DNA of 64,000 bases from Congeria kusceri. Its lineage: Eukaryota > Mollusca > Bivalvia > Myida > Dreissenidae. The stretch is taken from contig CM051029.1 of the NCBI GenBank assembly GCA_027627225.1, forward strand, positions 2,288,078 to 2,352,077, written 5' to 3'. How positions within the stretch are numbered: the first letter of the stretch is position 1; each line of letters begins with the position of its first letter. Made by a program: the position numbers and the translations under genes. The notes under the pieces are model-generated. The model saw nothing but the letters and a program-made list of their open reading frames with translations, was not told the origin of the DNA and searched no databases. This document shows positions 36,060-49,300 of the stretch, piece after piece.

Positions 36060-36200
36060 GCATAAATACAACGGTCTCAATAAACCATTTATGGAATGGT
36101 TTCCTTCATAAAGCATACATGGAATGGTCTCCTTAATACAGAATATATGAAATGGTCTCCTTAATACAGAATATATGAAACGGTCTCCTTAATGAATATG
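36060..36200. repeat. Short tandem repeat with 'ATGGTCTCCTTAATACAGA'
   Basis: Three to four imperfect copies of about 33-37 bp containing 'GAA(A/T)(T/C)GGTCTCCTTAAT'. Local duplication, noncoding. Confidence 0.7.
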
Positions 36201-36407
36201 TTATGATTAAAAAATATTAAGGGGACCAATTTTTTCGTATATTTTTTTTTTTTTTTTTAATCACAAAATGCTTCTGATATGATAGTAAAGTGTTTCTTTT
36301 ATTGTCAAAACAATGTTCAGATGTTATGAAACGGTTCTAATAAAAAATATATAAATTGTACCCCTAATGCAGAAATTATAGTATGGTCCCCCAAATGCCT
36401 AAATCAG

Positions 36408-36508
<101 letters not shown>

Positions 36509-36853
36509 CATATAAAAAATATAAATAAATATAAATACATATAAACAAATATAAACAAATATAAATAAATATAAATATAAATATATATTCACCGTATGTG
36601 TTACATACACAACAGTCATAATATCCGTATAATATTTGATAATAGAGAACTGCGTTTCACCTTAACATTTGATAAAGATTACTGCTCCAACAGCAACGGC
36701 AATGAAAATGCAATGACAATGACCATATGCTTCCAATGACAATCCCAATAATTGCACCAGTACTCAGGCCTTTTTAATAGTTAGAAGCATTAATACATGT
36801 TGTCATTTTTTCTTGAAACTACATTCACATTTACACGACGTGTTTATGTTCAT

Positions 36854-37618
36854 TCAGCAATTATTGGACTTCGTGTTCTTATTTCCAAATATGAAATACA
36901 TAATTGCAGCACACAATGCAACGAACGTTGAGAATAATGCAATTGGTGAAATAATCCAAAGAAATATCGATGTTGAGTTTTGTAAAGTTCCTGTTAATAT
37001 TTTAACTGTTGTTACAAAATTCATGGAATGATTACTTTTTTGGGTATTGCTGATTTTGAAATGAAAATGAACTGTGCTAACTGTAGGTTGTTAAAGTGTA
37101 CAAACAGTAATAGGCATAGATTTACATTACGTGTTATATTGGATAAACTGCACAATTTGTTGTAGAATGCCTCAAGGTTTCATGTTCCGACAAATTGGTA
37201 ATATATTTGTAATAAGGGGTAAGGATGTTGTAGCGTTACTCACCATCATTTGTCGGATCCTTTGGGTAAATTCTGAAATCGAAATATTAACCTATAATAG
37301 CAATGTTAATGGAATTAGCATAAGAAAGATTATATTATTGTTTTGAACAGTTTAACATTTAATTGCAAATATGTGCCATTTTACAGAATATGATATGTAC
37401 CTGTTATATTAAGAGTTATTTTGTGGTTGTATGTTGTTTGAAGATCGATGGAAACCGAGCATTTCCACTTGTCGCCGGTGATGTGCTGGTTGGCGCCACC
37501 ATATTACAGATGTATTGTCTGAATTTGTGCATGTTAATTGTAAAGCGTCATTGACCTTCACCGATGTTGAATTTGCTGTTAATACTGGAGCCTCTGCGCC
37601 TTGCACTGTCAATTTCAT
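36854..37618 (-). CDS. Possible Ig-like/transmembrane receptor gene fragment, minus strand
   Basis: On the minus strand an exon around 37618-37390 reads AEAPVLTANSTSVKVND and LQLTCTNSDNTSVIWWRQ, the start of an Ig-like domain. In a second frame it continues GDKWKCSVSIDLQTTYNHK to a donor GTACAT. A 29-nt exon follows at 37272-37244 with a good donor (GTGAGT). A terminal exon at 36990-36854 reads IFLWIISPIALFSTFVALCA plus AIMYFIFGNKNTKSNNC and a stop: a clear transmembrane helix with a short tail. The three fit a type I receptor with almost no cytoplasmic part. The phases do not all join in one reading (a frame shift is needed in the Ig exon), and no signal exon was found. It may be a broken gene. 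Confidence 0.38.
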
Positions 37619-37994
37619 TAGTTTTAATTAAAATGTCGATATTTCACACAACAGTATTGCGGCGTACCTGATTATACTTGTTAGTGATTAAACAACAATA
37701 CATATGCATGGGCAACAACTAAATTAATAGTTGTAGTATAAATCTGTAAACATGGAAATATATAAAAACTATTATAATAGTAAATATGCCATATATTTGT
37801 CAATTTTACTTAATACCAGCAAAACATATATTTGACAAAACTGTCAAAGTCGAAATTCCAACGTTCGACCACAGCATAAAGCCAACGAAACTAAACACCA
37901 CACAACAAATGAGAACATAAAATATATAATGTTATATGTTTTGGTTCTAATGTCAGTCTCAGGCTGCTTGCAACATTTCAAAACATTAAATGTG

Positions 37995-38026
37995 AGTTAG
38001 TCAGTCAGTCAGTCAGTCAGTCAGGC
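37995..38026. repeat. (TCAG)n microsatellite
   Basis: About seven tandem GTCA/TCAG units. Confidence 0.9.
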
Positions 38027-38539
38027 AATCAGTCAAACTGAAGGTTAGAGAACGCCAAAATGTAAACATTTGAAAATGATATTATAATCAAAGCGCTGCA
38101 GTTGTTCGCTTTCTTCACTGTCACTGATTTTTTAAAATAGTTTCTATGTTAAAAATAATTCAAATTTGATTTGAGCTAATTGTATCGATGTATAATATAA
38201 GTGGAACTTTGTCAGCAGTAATATATGACACAAATGACGGAGAAGTTAAATTAATGAAAAGCTGTCCAACGCTTAGCGGTACTCAAACTTGTTATTTTAA
38301 TAGCTTACACACATCCATCTGACCTTAATCATATGCATGTATTTAAGAAATCAATCTGCTTACATCCATTTCAAACGCTCTAATACAAAATGTTCATCCG
38401 ATTTTGTATTACAAGAAACAAAAGATTCATGAGAAAATATAAATAACATAAAAACAGTAACTTATTAATTCTTTGTTAAGTAATTAAGGGTAACAGAAAT
38501 CAGGGAGCTCTGAAGGTACTGTTAATACGTTTTTTTTAT

Positions 38540-38890
38540 ATCATAAACTGACACACCTTACCATTAAAACTTACTGGAATTGTATCATAAACTGACACAC
38601 GTTACCATTATTACTTACTGGAATTGTATCATAAACTGACACACGTTACCATTATAACTTACTGGAATTGTATCATAAACTGACACACGTTACCATTATA
38701 ACTTACTGGAATTGTATCATAAACTGACACACGTAACCGTTATAACGTACTGGAATTGTATCATAAACTGAAACACGTTACCATTATAACTTACAGGAAT
38801 TGTATCATAAACCGACACACGTTACCATTATAACTTACTGGAATTGTATCATAAACTGACATACGTTACCATTATAACTTACTGGAATTG
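38540..38890. repeat. 44-bp minisatellite, about 8 copies
   Basis: The unit combines 'ATCATAAACTGACACACG', 'TTACCATTATAACTTACTGG' and 'AATTGT'. Copies differ at a few sites (CGTAACCG, ACAGGAATT). It lies in otherwise featureless DNA. Confidence 0.93.
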
Positions 38891-40323
38891 CTGGAATCAA
38901 CTGTATACTCCGCAATACATGTTGCCATGAGCACGTGACTAGACTAAGAGGCATGATTACATTGGAATAACTGTGGCGAATATACCCCGACATCGTTTTA
39001 CTTCTACTGTAGCTAAAATTGTGTTTATTCTTAAGGTTTCTTTTTTTTAGTTTCAATAATACAGAGTCCTTGGATTTCCTGTTTCGGCCGATAAATAATT
39101 AGTGCAAATAAACCTACAACATAATTGTTGTTGTTTTCTTTATATCCTGTTATTTTGTAAATGTGTCGTATGTACGATTCGAAGACTGACTGACCCACAT
39201 ATTTGTTCAGTGTGCAGAGTCGAATAAGGTATTTAGAATATCAATAGTGCATGGTTTCGTACCAGGCACAAAACAGTATACCCATGTAACGGGGTTCATA
39301 TAGGAATAAGCATCATACGTTCCAGTGTATCAGACACGGAGTAGCGTACAAGGTTTCATACAGGGGGTACGAGGTCAACACAGGGCTCAATACGACCATA
39401 AGGGTATCATAACAGCACGGGAGCAGTACGCGGGAGTCTTGTATAAATAATAATAAATTTGATTCTAATTAATTTACTGTTCCATACCAATCATTTTTTA
39501 ACAATAATCTTCCAAAATAGTTTTTATTAAATATATTAGGAAAACAATATTTAATAATACATATTATTTTCTGCTTTTCTGACATGTGTGTTGAAAATAG
39601 CTTCGGACAAACCTCGTTCGAAAAGGGGTTAATAGTGGAAACTACTAAAACAGTCACCTTAATGATCATTTCGAATACATAGTTTCGAAGTGGATAGCAC
39701 TATTCCGTATTTTATATAGCGTACATTGGGGAATATTATATTTATAAAATAAGTTTAAAAAATCATATTTTCGAAACATAAATGACACATGAATGATATT
39801 TGTATATACTGCAAAACAACACAACAACATAATTATGCCCCTTTAAATGAGTATCACTATACCATCCCTACAATTGTTGACAATTATGTAATGCTTTGCT
39901 GGAGTTAGGTGTCGAGACGTGACAAGATTCTTTTACAAATGTTTAACGTGTTTTAAGATTATTAATATTATTTATAATTACAATCGGCAGCGATTAGTAT
40001 ATTCAATAATTGTGACTTTTCAGCATTTCTTATGTAAATTTAAAAACCGTTCATTGATATGTGTTTGTTTCGCATATACTGATTTTAAATCACGATGTCC
40101 TATTCTCCATGCATAAATAGCTGCACTATATTAATTGTGTTGGGGTTGAAGATGTAACTTGATTAATTGTTATTTAGTATGTATCAGTAAACAGTTAAAA
40201 TATATAACACATATTTTTCAATATGTTAACTCATAGTCGTACATTTAAGTGAACTGCATTATATAAGTGACGTGTTATTGTATATCTTTAACACAGATTG
40301 CACAGTTATCGGAAGCAAGTAAA
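38891..40323. other. Intergenic region upstream of the intact receptor gene
   Basis: AT-rich, no recognised element. The part next to 40324 should hold the promoter and 5' UTR of the receptor gene, but no core promoter motif is clear by eye. Confidence 0.4.
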
Positions 40324-43300
40324 ATGAATTTGAATCATTTATTCAGAATAATTTGGATAACGAATATACTATACATAACAGGTAAACAATGTTTATTATA
40401 CGGCAAATATTATTTTTGATATTAAACAATAATGCGTTTATGAGATAATAATAATTGAATAGTTCGTTATACTTTAAACGATGCATTTGTCTGTTTTTGG
40501 AAAAAATGCAAATAGATTTTAATCTCAATTTTTAAATTAACATTATATTCTTAATCACTGTTCAAGAGACCAGATATAAATCCAATAACGTGTCTGTTAT
40601 AGCTCTTCGTTCCTGCAATATTGCCTTGTCATCCAAGACGAGACTGGTTGATTTGGAAACGAACGTAACCCTGATCTGTCGAGTGTGCACAATTTCTTCT
40701 GGAATAAGTTTCATATACAATAACTCAGTAGTAGGACAATATGCATTTGAACTTGGAGTGCAAGACACTAGTTTATACCACGCAGAGATTGTAATATTCA
40801 CCAATGGGTCAGCCGAAATGAATTTGACAATTTTCAAGTTCAAACGTTCTTCAGCTGGTACTTACACCTGCTCTATTCCAAACTCAACATATATGTCGTC
40901 GTGGAATTTAACGTACACAGGTATATTTATTTACCGATCTATTCGTATTATATTTAATTCCTCTTGACGATTAACATTGTATTTGATTACATGTTATATG
41001 TTGGTGGATCTTTACATAATTCTTATGTTGGAGACGCTCTTTGGTTGTAATTTCATTTTGTTTGTTTCTCATTTCTTTCAAAACAGCTGAAAGCAGAACA
41101 AAATTAGTAGCAGATATACAATTTTTTATAATTGTATACGTAGAAATTGAATTGTTGAATCTACAATTCAGCAGAATAATCGAACTGTAGTTGCTTTTTG
41201 TGTGTTCAAATCAATCATTAAAACACTGTGAGAAAAGGTCGTAGAACAGGTGTATATAATTGTTCAATACTTACCAACGTCGCCAGATAAATTATATTGT
41301 CTGGATTTCAATAGTGTGGCTTATAAATAATTTGAAGAACTTTCAAAGTAACATTTTTTTATTGTACTGGCCTTTTCACATGTTTACTTACATGTCAAAT
41401 ATTTGCGGATACTTAACATAATTTACTCAAATGCACAAGTAAAATGCTTGTACAAATACACACTGGTATTAAAAGTTGATGCTAACACTACTTAAAATGC
41501 TAACAGAACAGCATACAGGTTACTTTTAACATACCGGATAATCGTATGCAGTTTGAGATCAAGTAATTATGTACACTTCAGTTCTTAATGGAGTTTTCCT
41601 TGCATTTGCAACAAATGCATGTGCTTTTATAGAGTCTACTTAAGATGAGACTCACGTTTCTTCCATGTCTTAAGTTACTCGTCTTTAAGAAAATTTATGT
41701 GTGTTGTCAAATGTAATAACATATAGAAATATTGATATGAACTCTCTCCGGAATCATTTTCTCGCTTATACCCAATAGCTCAGATCAATATTTCTACACG
41801 TAAAACAACCTGATCAAATGATAAGTTTATTTTTATGAAGAGACATTGCATGAAACGTAACTAGGTATGAATTTAATACAACGATTTATGGTAGAATAGA
41901 ACTGACATAGGATAACTATCATAATTCGCGAAAAACATTCGTGTTAACAACTTAGCGTTCGCGAACAGATTCGTGTTACCGTTTATTTAGTATGACATGT
42001 ATATGAATATTAATAAAGCGTTTTCTGCAATATATTTTATTATTATACTAAATGACATGAACGTGCCGAGAACGGACATACACTAGTTTTTCTTGGGGTT
42101 ACGAGGTCTTCCGAATTATTTTACTAACACGTCTTTTACAGTGATTATTATCTGATAAAGCAAACAAGAACTAGTTAATGTTTGTGATACCACTTAATTG
42201 TGCGCGACGTCCTTCCTATCACATGTTCTTACTATCAAAAATATTATCATGATAATTATCTTACCACGCAAATGTTAAGTAATTTATATCCGTGATACGA
42301 AATAAGTTTGCATTAACTGAAAGTTTTATGTCCGTTCTGGGAACGCTATTAAGATATAAGATAAATAACACGAACTGTAAGTGGTAACACGAATGTATTC
42401 GCGACCATTAAGTGGTTATCGTATGGCAGTTTTATGCCACCATAACCATTGCTTTTGAAGCCTGCCTTGCCATTACTTGAAACGATATGAGCCGCGCTCT
42501 GACAAAACTGGTCTTATTGACATTTCGGAAATGACCTTGTAATCATCGATTGTTGACGTCATAGTAAACGCATGCTTTAGTTTGATCACGTTTGCAAATT
42601 GTCGACAGATTGTCAATGTTTAAATTATTTGCTATTGAACTGAAAGATGGATGAAGAGATAGAGGTAAGCCAGATTGTTTATTTGTTTTTCTTTAGGGTG
42701 TGTGTGGATGCATTTTCCCGTATGCCTCAACCATTGCCTCAAAATACATTGAAGTGCAGTGGATGTATAGGCGATCATGCAATCGGAATTTGCAAATGGC
42801 GGTGTGATAAATTAATGTGGATTATACTTACATATGTGAGATATTTCCTCACCCAATAACACAGACGTATAATTAACAGAATCTAAAACTGCCATTATTT
42901 TGTATATTTTTTGTTGTTAACCTTAAATCTCCAGTTTCCTATGCTGTGTCTATTCTCCACCCAGTCGCGTGTATGCATGCATACGATTGTAAACAAAACA
43001 AACACTTTTCGGAGCGGACAGGTAATGCGTAGGCGTTATTGCAACAGAGTAGTGTTACGAATAACTAATTTATAATTTAATTACAATTTCGAATGAATTT
43101 TGAAGAAAAGAAATTATGACGTTGGAACATCTTTGGTGTCTATTAGTTTATTTGTATACATTTCGCTCCATATAATGTATATGCCGGGATAGCGTAGTGG
43201 ATACCGCTGCTAGCTACAGACTTGTAGGATCCAGAACCAAACCGTGTTTCTGGCAATTTTTTAATATGAAATATAATTATAAGTTGATTGATCTTTCAAT

Positions 43301-46300
43301 TTATTTTAAACTTTTTATTTTATGAATTTTCTGTAGAATATTGAATATATATATATATATATATAACTCTCAATCCAAGAAATGTTTTGTAAAATTTATT
43401 ATTATTCTCAAATACACATAATTTCTAGATAAAATAAAGTTTATAAGAAAAGTGTGTATTATTTTTTGACAGTTGTGTAAACATATTGCAAACGTATTTC
43501 TATATTTTTATAAGAATTTTTGCTTTGACATGTTAAATGCCCATGTATTGTTTTACAAAATTTGCTGCGATCAGAGAAATCTCAATTGTATTATTTATGT
43601 ATTTTCAGGAGCTTGAAAGCCTCTTCTCAGAGCACTTTGAAAGGACGCGAGCAACAACCCCAGCTGGATCTCAGCAGTTTTCAGATGATAATGATGATGA
43701 TGATAAGATTGACGATGCTGATGATCAACAGCATTGATGAAAGAGAGACTGATGCAGTACTGGACCTTGTTCAGCGAGCTCAAAGTTTCATGGAAGAGAT
43801 GATAGACAGCGACAGTGACAGTGACACCGATGATCCAGCGATCAATGTATGTGAACCTGCAATTGAGGACCCAGACATGGTAAAAATTAGAACGTATCTG
43901 AAACATGTCCGTGGGTGCCAATCTCGCTGCATTTCCCAGTTTACCGAGGAAGTGATATATTCCCACATACTGGACATGCGGGAAATGAGAAAAGATGAAA
44001 ATGAACTTTACATCATGGGCACATTGACTGAACATGACAGAGACAGTACAAGAACGTGGCCTGAAACGACAAAGAACAAGACATACCGTATGCCTTTCTG
44101 GCCGACAAGTATGTAAGAAGCATTTATTGTTGATATTTGACTTAAGCAAACACATCCTTCAGCAGATTAAACAGCACATGCAGTCACAATGAGTAACACC
44201 ACATCAACATGGAAACATTGGCAAGAAACCTATACATGCCTTGACATACGACACAGTATCATTCAGTTATTGACCAACTACAGTGATGAAAATGGAGTTC
44301 CTCAGCCAGCCGCACCCCGTGGCAGAGGTGACATTCCTCCTATGTACCTGAGCTCCGATACCACGAAGAAAAAGCATCATCAGCTCTATGAGACGTGCTG
44401 CAAAGGACGTACTGTGAATTATTCTACATTTGGTAAAATCATAAAGATGATGTCTGTGCTACATGCGAAATAGTACGGAAGCGCATTTTCGACTCTGTCA
44501 CAGAAGAGGAAAAGCTAGACTCCACGTCACAGATGCAGTAACATGTAAGGCGTGCGCAGGATGAACGTGCATCTTACAATTCCTGTATAGAACATGCTAA
44601 GGTCACACAGCATTTGGATAACCCTGATAAGTGCATCAACTACACGTTCGATTACAGCCAAAATATGACGTTGCCGCATCATTTTAATCAGATGGGACCC
44701 TTATATTTCCTCACAATTAGAAAAGTTCAAATGTTTGGCTTCAGAATACATGGAGATCCAAAACAAATGAACTTTCTTATGGATGAAAACCAGACCATAT
44801 GTCAAGACGGAACATGCACACACGGTCCAGATTCGGTACTGTCTATGGTAGACTGTGCATTGCAAAATCACGCGCACGGTGAGATGAATTGCACTGTTCA
44901 TGCAGATAACTGTGGCGGTCAAAGCAAGAACCAGTTTGTACTAGGCTATTTCATGTGGCGGGTGATAACTGGACAACATGACAAGATCACGTTTTCTGTG
45001 CAAGTACCTTGACGCTGTTTGATTGATGGAGGTTGTGGGTAAGGGAAGAAACTTTACCGGCGCTCTGACTGTGACGACTTAAACCAGCTTCTAGCCGTCG
45101 TGAACAATTTGTCAAGGACAAATGTTGGTGTGTTGTATCCTGCATGGCAATGGAGGGCATGGAAAACGTCTCTGAGCCAGTACCTCGAGCCATTGAAAGG
45201 GATAAGGAAGTACCAACATTTTAGATTTGACTATACTGAATCCGAGTTAATATCTGTGAAGGAAAGTCGTGATGCAGAGGAAGTTAAAACTAACATCTTG
45301 AAGCAGCATGATGTCGCCCAGATTTATCGTAACAGTCCTCCTGTAATCTCTTCACAAGGTCTCAGTAAACACAGAGCCAGACACCTGTACAACAGCGTGC
45401 GATCGTATGTAAGACCTGGACATCAAGACATAACTTACCAGATACCTGTACAACAGCGTGCGAACGTATGTCAGACCTGGATATCAAGACACAACCTGCT
45501 CGCGACCAAACTAAAGTACTGTGAACAAATTGGTGTATTGTAACTTAATTATGTGTCAATTAAAACAATAACTTGTCATAAGATTGTTATTGTATGTATT
45601 AATTGTTAACATGGCACTTAAGTTATATCACACTACAATGTAATTGAGAGTTAATTCATTTACGTCAGTGAAGTGATATTTAGTATTTATAATTTTAAGT
45701 AATTATTAATTTTCATACGCAATTGTTAAGTCATTCACAATTCATATTACTATACTTCTGTTCATTCGTTCACTCATCCATATTTCCGCTTATTATTTAT
45801 GAGCATGCCAACTTTTTAGCGCAATTGCGTATTTTATATATTGTTTATTATTTGATTGAACAATTTATTGAAGTACTCCCGAACTGTATGCCACATATAT
45901 ACTATTTACTAGTTACTGAAAATGCATTTGCTGAACTAGTTTGAATGTCTGATTTAATGTTTATTATTGTTAAATACTGACAAAATATCAAGAGATACGC
46001 GAAGAATGTAAAAAGCAGGAGCCGACGCAAACTATACAAGTCAAATGTATTTCATTTCATAGTATGTATTTTTATTTGTTTGTTTTGAATTTTAGTCTTA
46101 CTTTCATTAATAAACAGAGAAATCGTCAATAACGACACTAAGTGGTTCCGACTTAATATGTCGGACAGGACAGGTTGTCGGATAAACAGGTGTTCATATG
46201 AAGCGTGCTAAGAAGTACAATGTATAATTTGACAGATTTTACACTTAAATTATTTTACATTAATTTACTATTATTTAAGTTATTCTGATAAAACAATGTA

Positions 46301-49300
46301 TATAAATCTGTATGCATACGAATTAAATTACATTTTGCAAGATTCATTTACAAAATAGTGAGTGATCAATTACTTTTCCAAAAGCAATTAATTGATTCGC
46401 TCTGATCTTATCTGACGGCTGACTTCATTAAACAGTTACATTGTTTGCAAAATGTGCCAACTGAATCTTATTTAATAACAATATATGTATCCATAATGTA
46501 TAGATATATTCCTTATGGTGGTGGTATCAGAACGTATTACACTAGTTTTGAATAAAAATAATTTTCAATTTGATGATGTTGACTAACTAAATATCTTAGG
46601 TACTGCCATTTGTACAAAATGGCACCTAGTTACGCATCATTATTTAGGGGCACAATACATGTTCTTAGAATGTTGTCAGTTTTTATGATTTGGGATCATT
46701 CTGAAGAAGAGTTATTTAATTTTCTAAGTAAAATTAATAGTTTTCATGAAACCATTAATTTTACATACAATTACTCTATGGATAATGGTGTTTTTTAGAT
46801 GTAAATACTTCTAAAAATCAAATGGTTGTCTTCAAACAACAGTACATGAAAAAAGAATGGCATTAATATATGGAAAACTCTTCATGTCATCCGATGTCAT
46901 GTAAAACTAATATTCCATGTTCACAGGTTAAACGTTATAGACGAATTACTGCTAATAATGATATATATGCAAATGAACGTGTTTATCTCAAAGATAGTTT
47001 TGTTAAACGTAGTTATCCGAAAGAGGTTATAGATAAAGCATTTTCGAAATCATCATTGCTTTTCATGGAAGATGCTCTAAAATACAGTATTCAATTATAA
47101 TTCATGATAAGAAAATCCCTTTTGTATGTACATACAATCCTTCCCTGCCTAACTTTGGCAAGGTTCTTAACAATTATTGGAATTTGTTATCTCAAAATGA
47201 AAGTGTAAAGCAAGTATATAATCACAATCCAACAGTCGCTTTCAAAAAACCAAATCATGTACAGGATATATTAGTTCATCCAAAACTTAATATAAATACA
47301 AATTGCTGTTCAGTTGTTAAGTGCAATTGAAAACAATGCACACAGTGTAATTACATTATTGAATCAAATTGTTTTAGTGGTACTACATTTGGAAAACAGT
47401 TTGACATTAAGAATAATTTAAATTGTGTATCCTCAAGTATTATATATTTAATTACATGCAGAAAATGTCTGAAACTGTATGTTGGTCAAACCAACCAAAA
47501 ATGCAGTCAGAGAATGAACAGTCATACATTTGACATGAAACATTTTCCTGACGTTTGCACTAATGTTTCTGAACATTTTAATTCTTTGGGACATAGCATC
47601 CGAGATTTGTATCTAATTCCAATTGAAAATATACAAAATAATTGGAAACGACTCTTAAAAGAAACGTTATGAATTCATTATCTAGGTACTATAGCTCACC
47701 AAGGTATGAATTCTAAAGTACTTTTTTTAATATTCTAATTGTTTAAGGTAGTCTTTACTGGATTATTCAACATGTTGGCACTCTCACTGCATTTCTCCAG
47801 TAATTTGCTATCAACATTTATTGATGCTACTTTATAACTTTAGTTGGAAATCATTTTTTATGTAATTAAGCATGCTATGATAACGTTATGTATTATATTG
47901 GCGTTATGTTTAATATTTAACGCCAAATATTGTATAACATGTTGACGTTGTTGACGTCGACGTCATGTGACAATGACGTCATTTCCTTTGTACTGTGTAT
48001 TACTTACGTTATTACTGCTGATGAAGGTCTTTGACCGAAACGTTGAGTAAATTTAAAATGAAGCATATAAAGTTGTTTCTCTGTCATTTATAATTATATC
48101 TCTCTGATCTCTGATCGTCCAGTCTTGCTTTGAAGTCAGTCTGCACACTTCTCTTCGTAAATTTTCACACACTAATGAGATATTATACCAACCATTTAAG
48201 GACAGTGTGGTGATTGTATTAAGAGCATTCCTACTCGCGGAATGCTCAATATAAAGCGTGATTGCCAGATACAAAGGTGTGAAATACATGTAATGTATGT
48301 TTACGCAACTGCAAAACAATGTCGGATGTCAGGTCTTAAAGGTTCCGTTATTGACAGGTTTAAAATCTATAGAACATAAATGGATTCTGCCGGGAACGCA
48401 CAAAAATGTCGGATAACACAGTATGACGTTAATTGTATGTGTCTTTGTTGACGATTTCTCTGTAACGTGGATATATATATGTCAAGGTATCCAATGAATG
48501 TTGCAAAAACAAAAAGTCATTTCATTTGAATAGCAAGTCTAAAGAAATTTTCTTCATGTTATGTGATTGTATTAGTTCCAGTGGAATATATAACCTTGAC
48601 TCCAGCACTCCAAACGATATCCGTCTTACCCAACGTTATTATCAGCTACATCCGCTGTATTTCATCAGTGGGACGTGCAGCTCCCACTATCACATGGTAT
48701 ATTGATAACAAAACTCCTTCGGACTATACGGATGATGTGGACCTTACTGGGAATAGCAGCAGTGTAACAGCGGCAGATGTGACAACTAGTTATCTTACAA
48801 TTACACCTACAACGTATTACCACGGAGCCAATTTTTATTGCAATGTCTCTAACGGAAATGGTTCGATATCTTCAAGCAAATTATTAATTAATGTTTTAAG
48901 TAAGTATATACAAATGAGAGTGATATGTTTATTTAAAAAATATTGTTTTAAATTTTTTATATATAATCTATATTAAAAATAAATGAAATTTATGGTACGT
49001 ATATTCGATTGTTTTTCCGAAAATATTTAGGTTCGTAATTTATATTGACGACATTGAAGAAAAATAACCAGTAACATTGGGAATATTATAGTTAGGTTTC
49101 TTGTTAGGTATGTGTACCAGGTTGAAGTACGATTTGTGTTCATTGAACAATATATTACTCATTGATGTTAATTGTCCGATCGATGGTTGTACAGTCAGTT
49201 ATTTAATTTAAGGACATTCAACTTTAAATATATCGTTACACAATAACATACTACGATAAAATGCAATTCCACATACCTTTCAGACTCTCCAACAGAACCA

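Larger units (their letters stand above)
42647..45543 (+). pseudogene. Transposon-derived DDE-like gene ('HADNC.GQ.KN' family), decayed
   Basis: A first exon MDEEIE (42647-42664, donor GTAAGC) joins in frame to ELESLFSEHFER (from 43609). Then come an acidic stretch (SDSDSDTDD), a helical block YLKHVRGCQSRCISQFTEEVI..MRKDENELYIMG (about 43890-44040), STFGKIIKMM (about 44420-44460), and the best-kept part, HADNCGGQSKNQFVLGYFMW plus RVITGQHDKITFS (44900-45000). The end has LKGIRKYQHFRFDYTESELI and VISSQGLSKHRARHLYN. From memory this matches a widespread animal family with a DDE-transposase-like core (domain of unknown function, possibly Pfam DUF7869). At least four frame breaks or stops (near 43700, 44115, 44470, 45012) show it is dead. 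It lies inside receptor intron 2. Confidence 0.7.
46114..48463. mobile_element. Unit bounded by 25-bp inverted repeats (ACAGAGAAATCGTCAA...)
   Basis: ACAGAGAAATCGTCAATAACG (46114) faces the reverse complement of GTTGACGATTTCTCTGT (ends 48463); 23 of 25 positions match. Inside both ends the word TGTCGGA recurs (46157, 46172, 48318, 48406). The Penelope-like element lies between. No target duplication is obvious. Either a DNA transposon into which the Penelope-like element inserted, or terminal sequence of a composite element. Confidence 0.6.

Noticed and set aside
43181..43258. Functional tRNA gene
   Set aside because: Only the A-box-like part is good. The acceptor stem does not pair and the B box is poor, so kept only as a degenerate tRNA-like sequence.
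43595..44155. A 186-residue minus-strand frame
   Set aside because: Shadow of the DDE-like pseudogene on the plus strand, which shows recognisable family text there.
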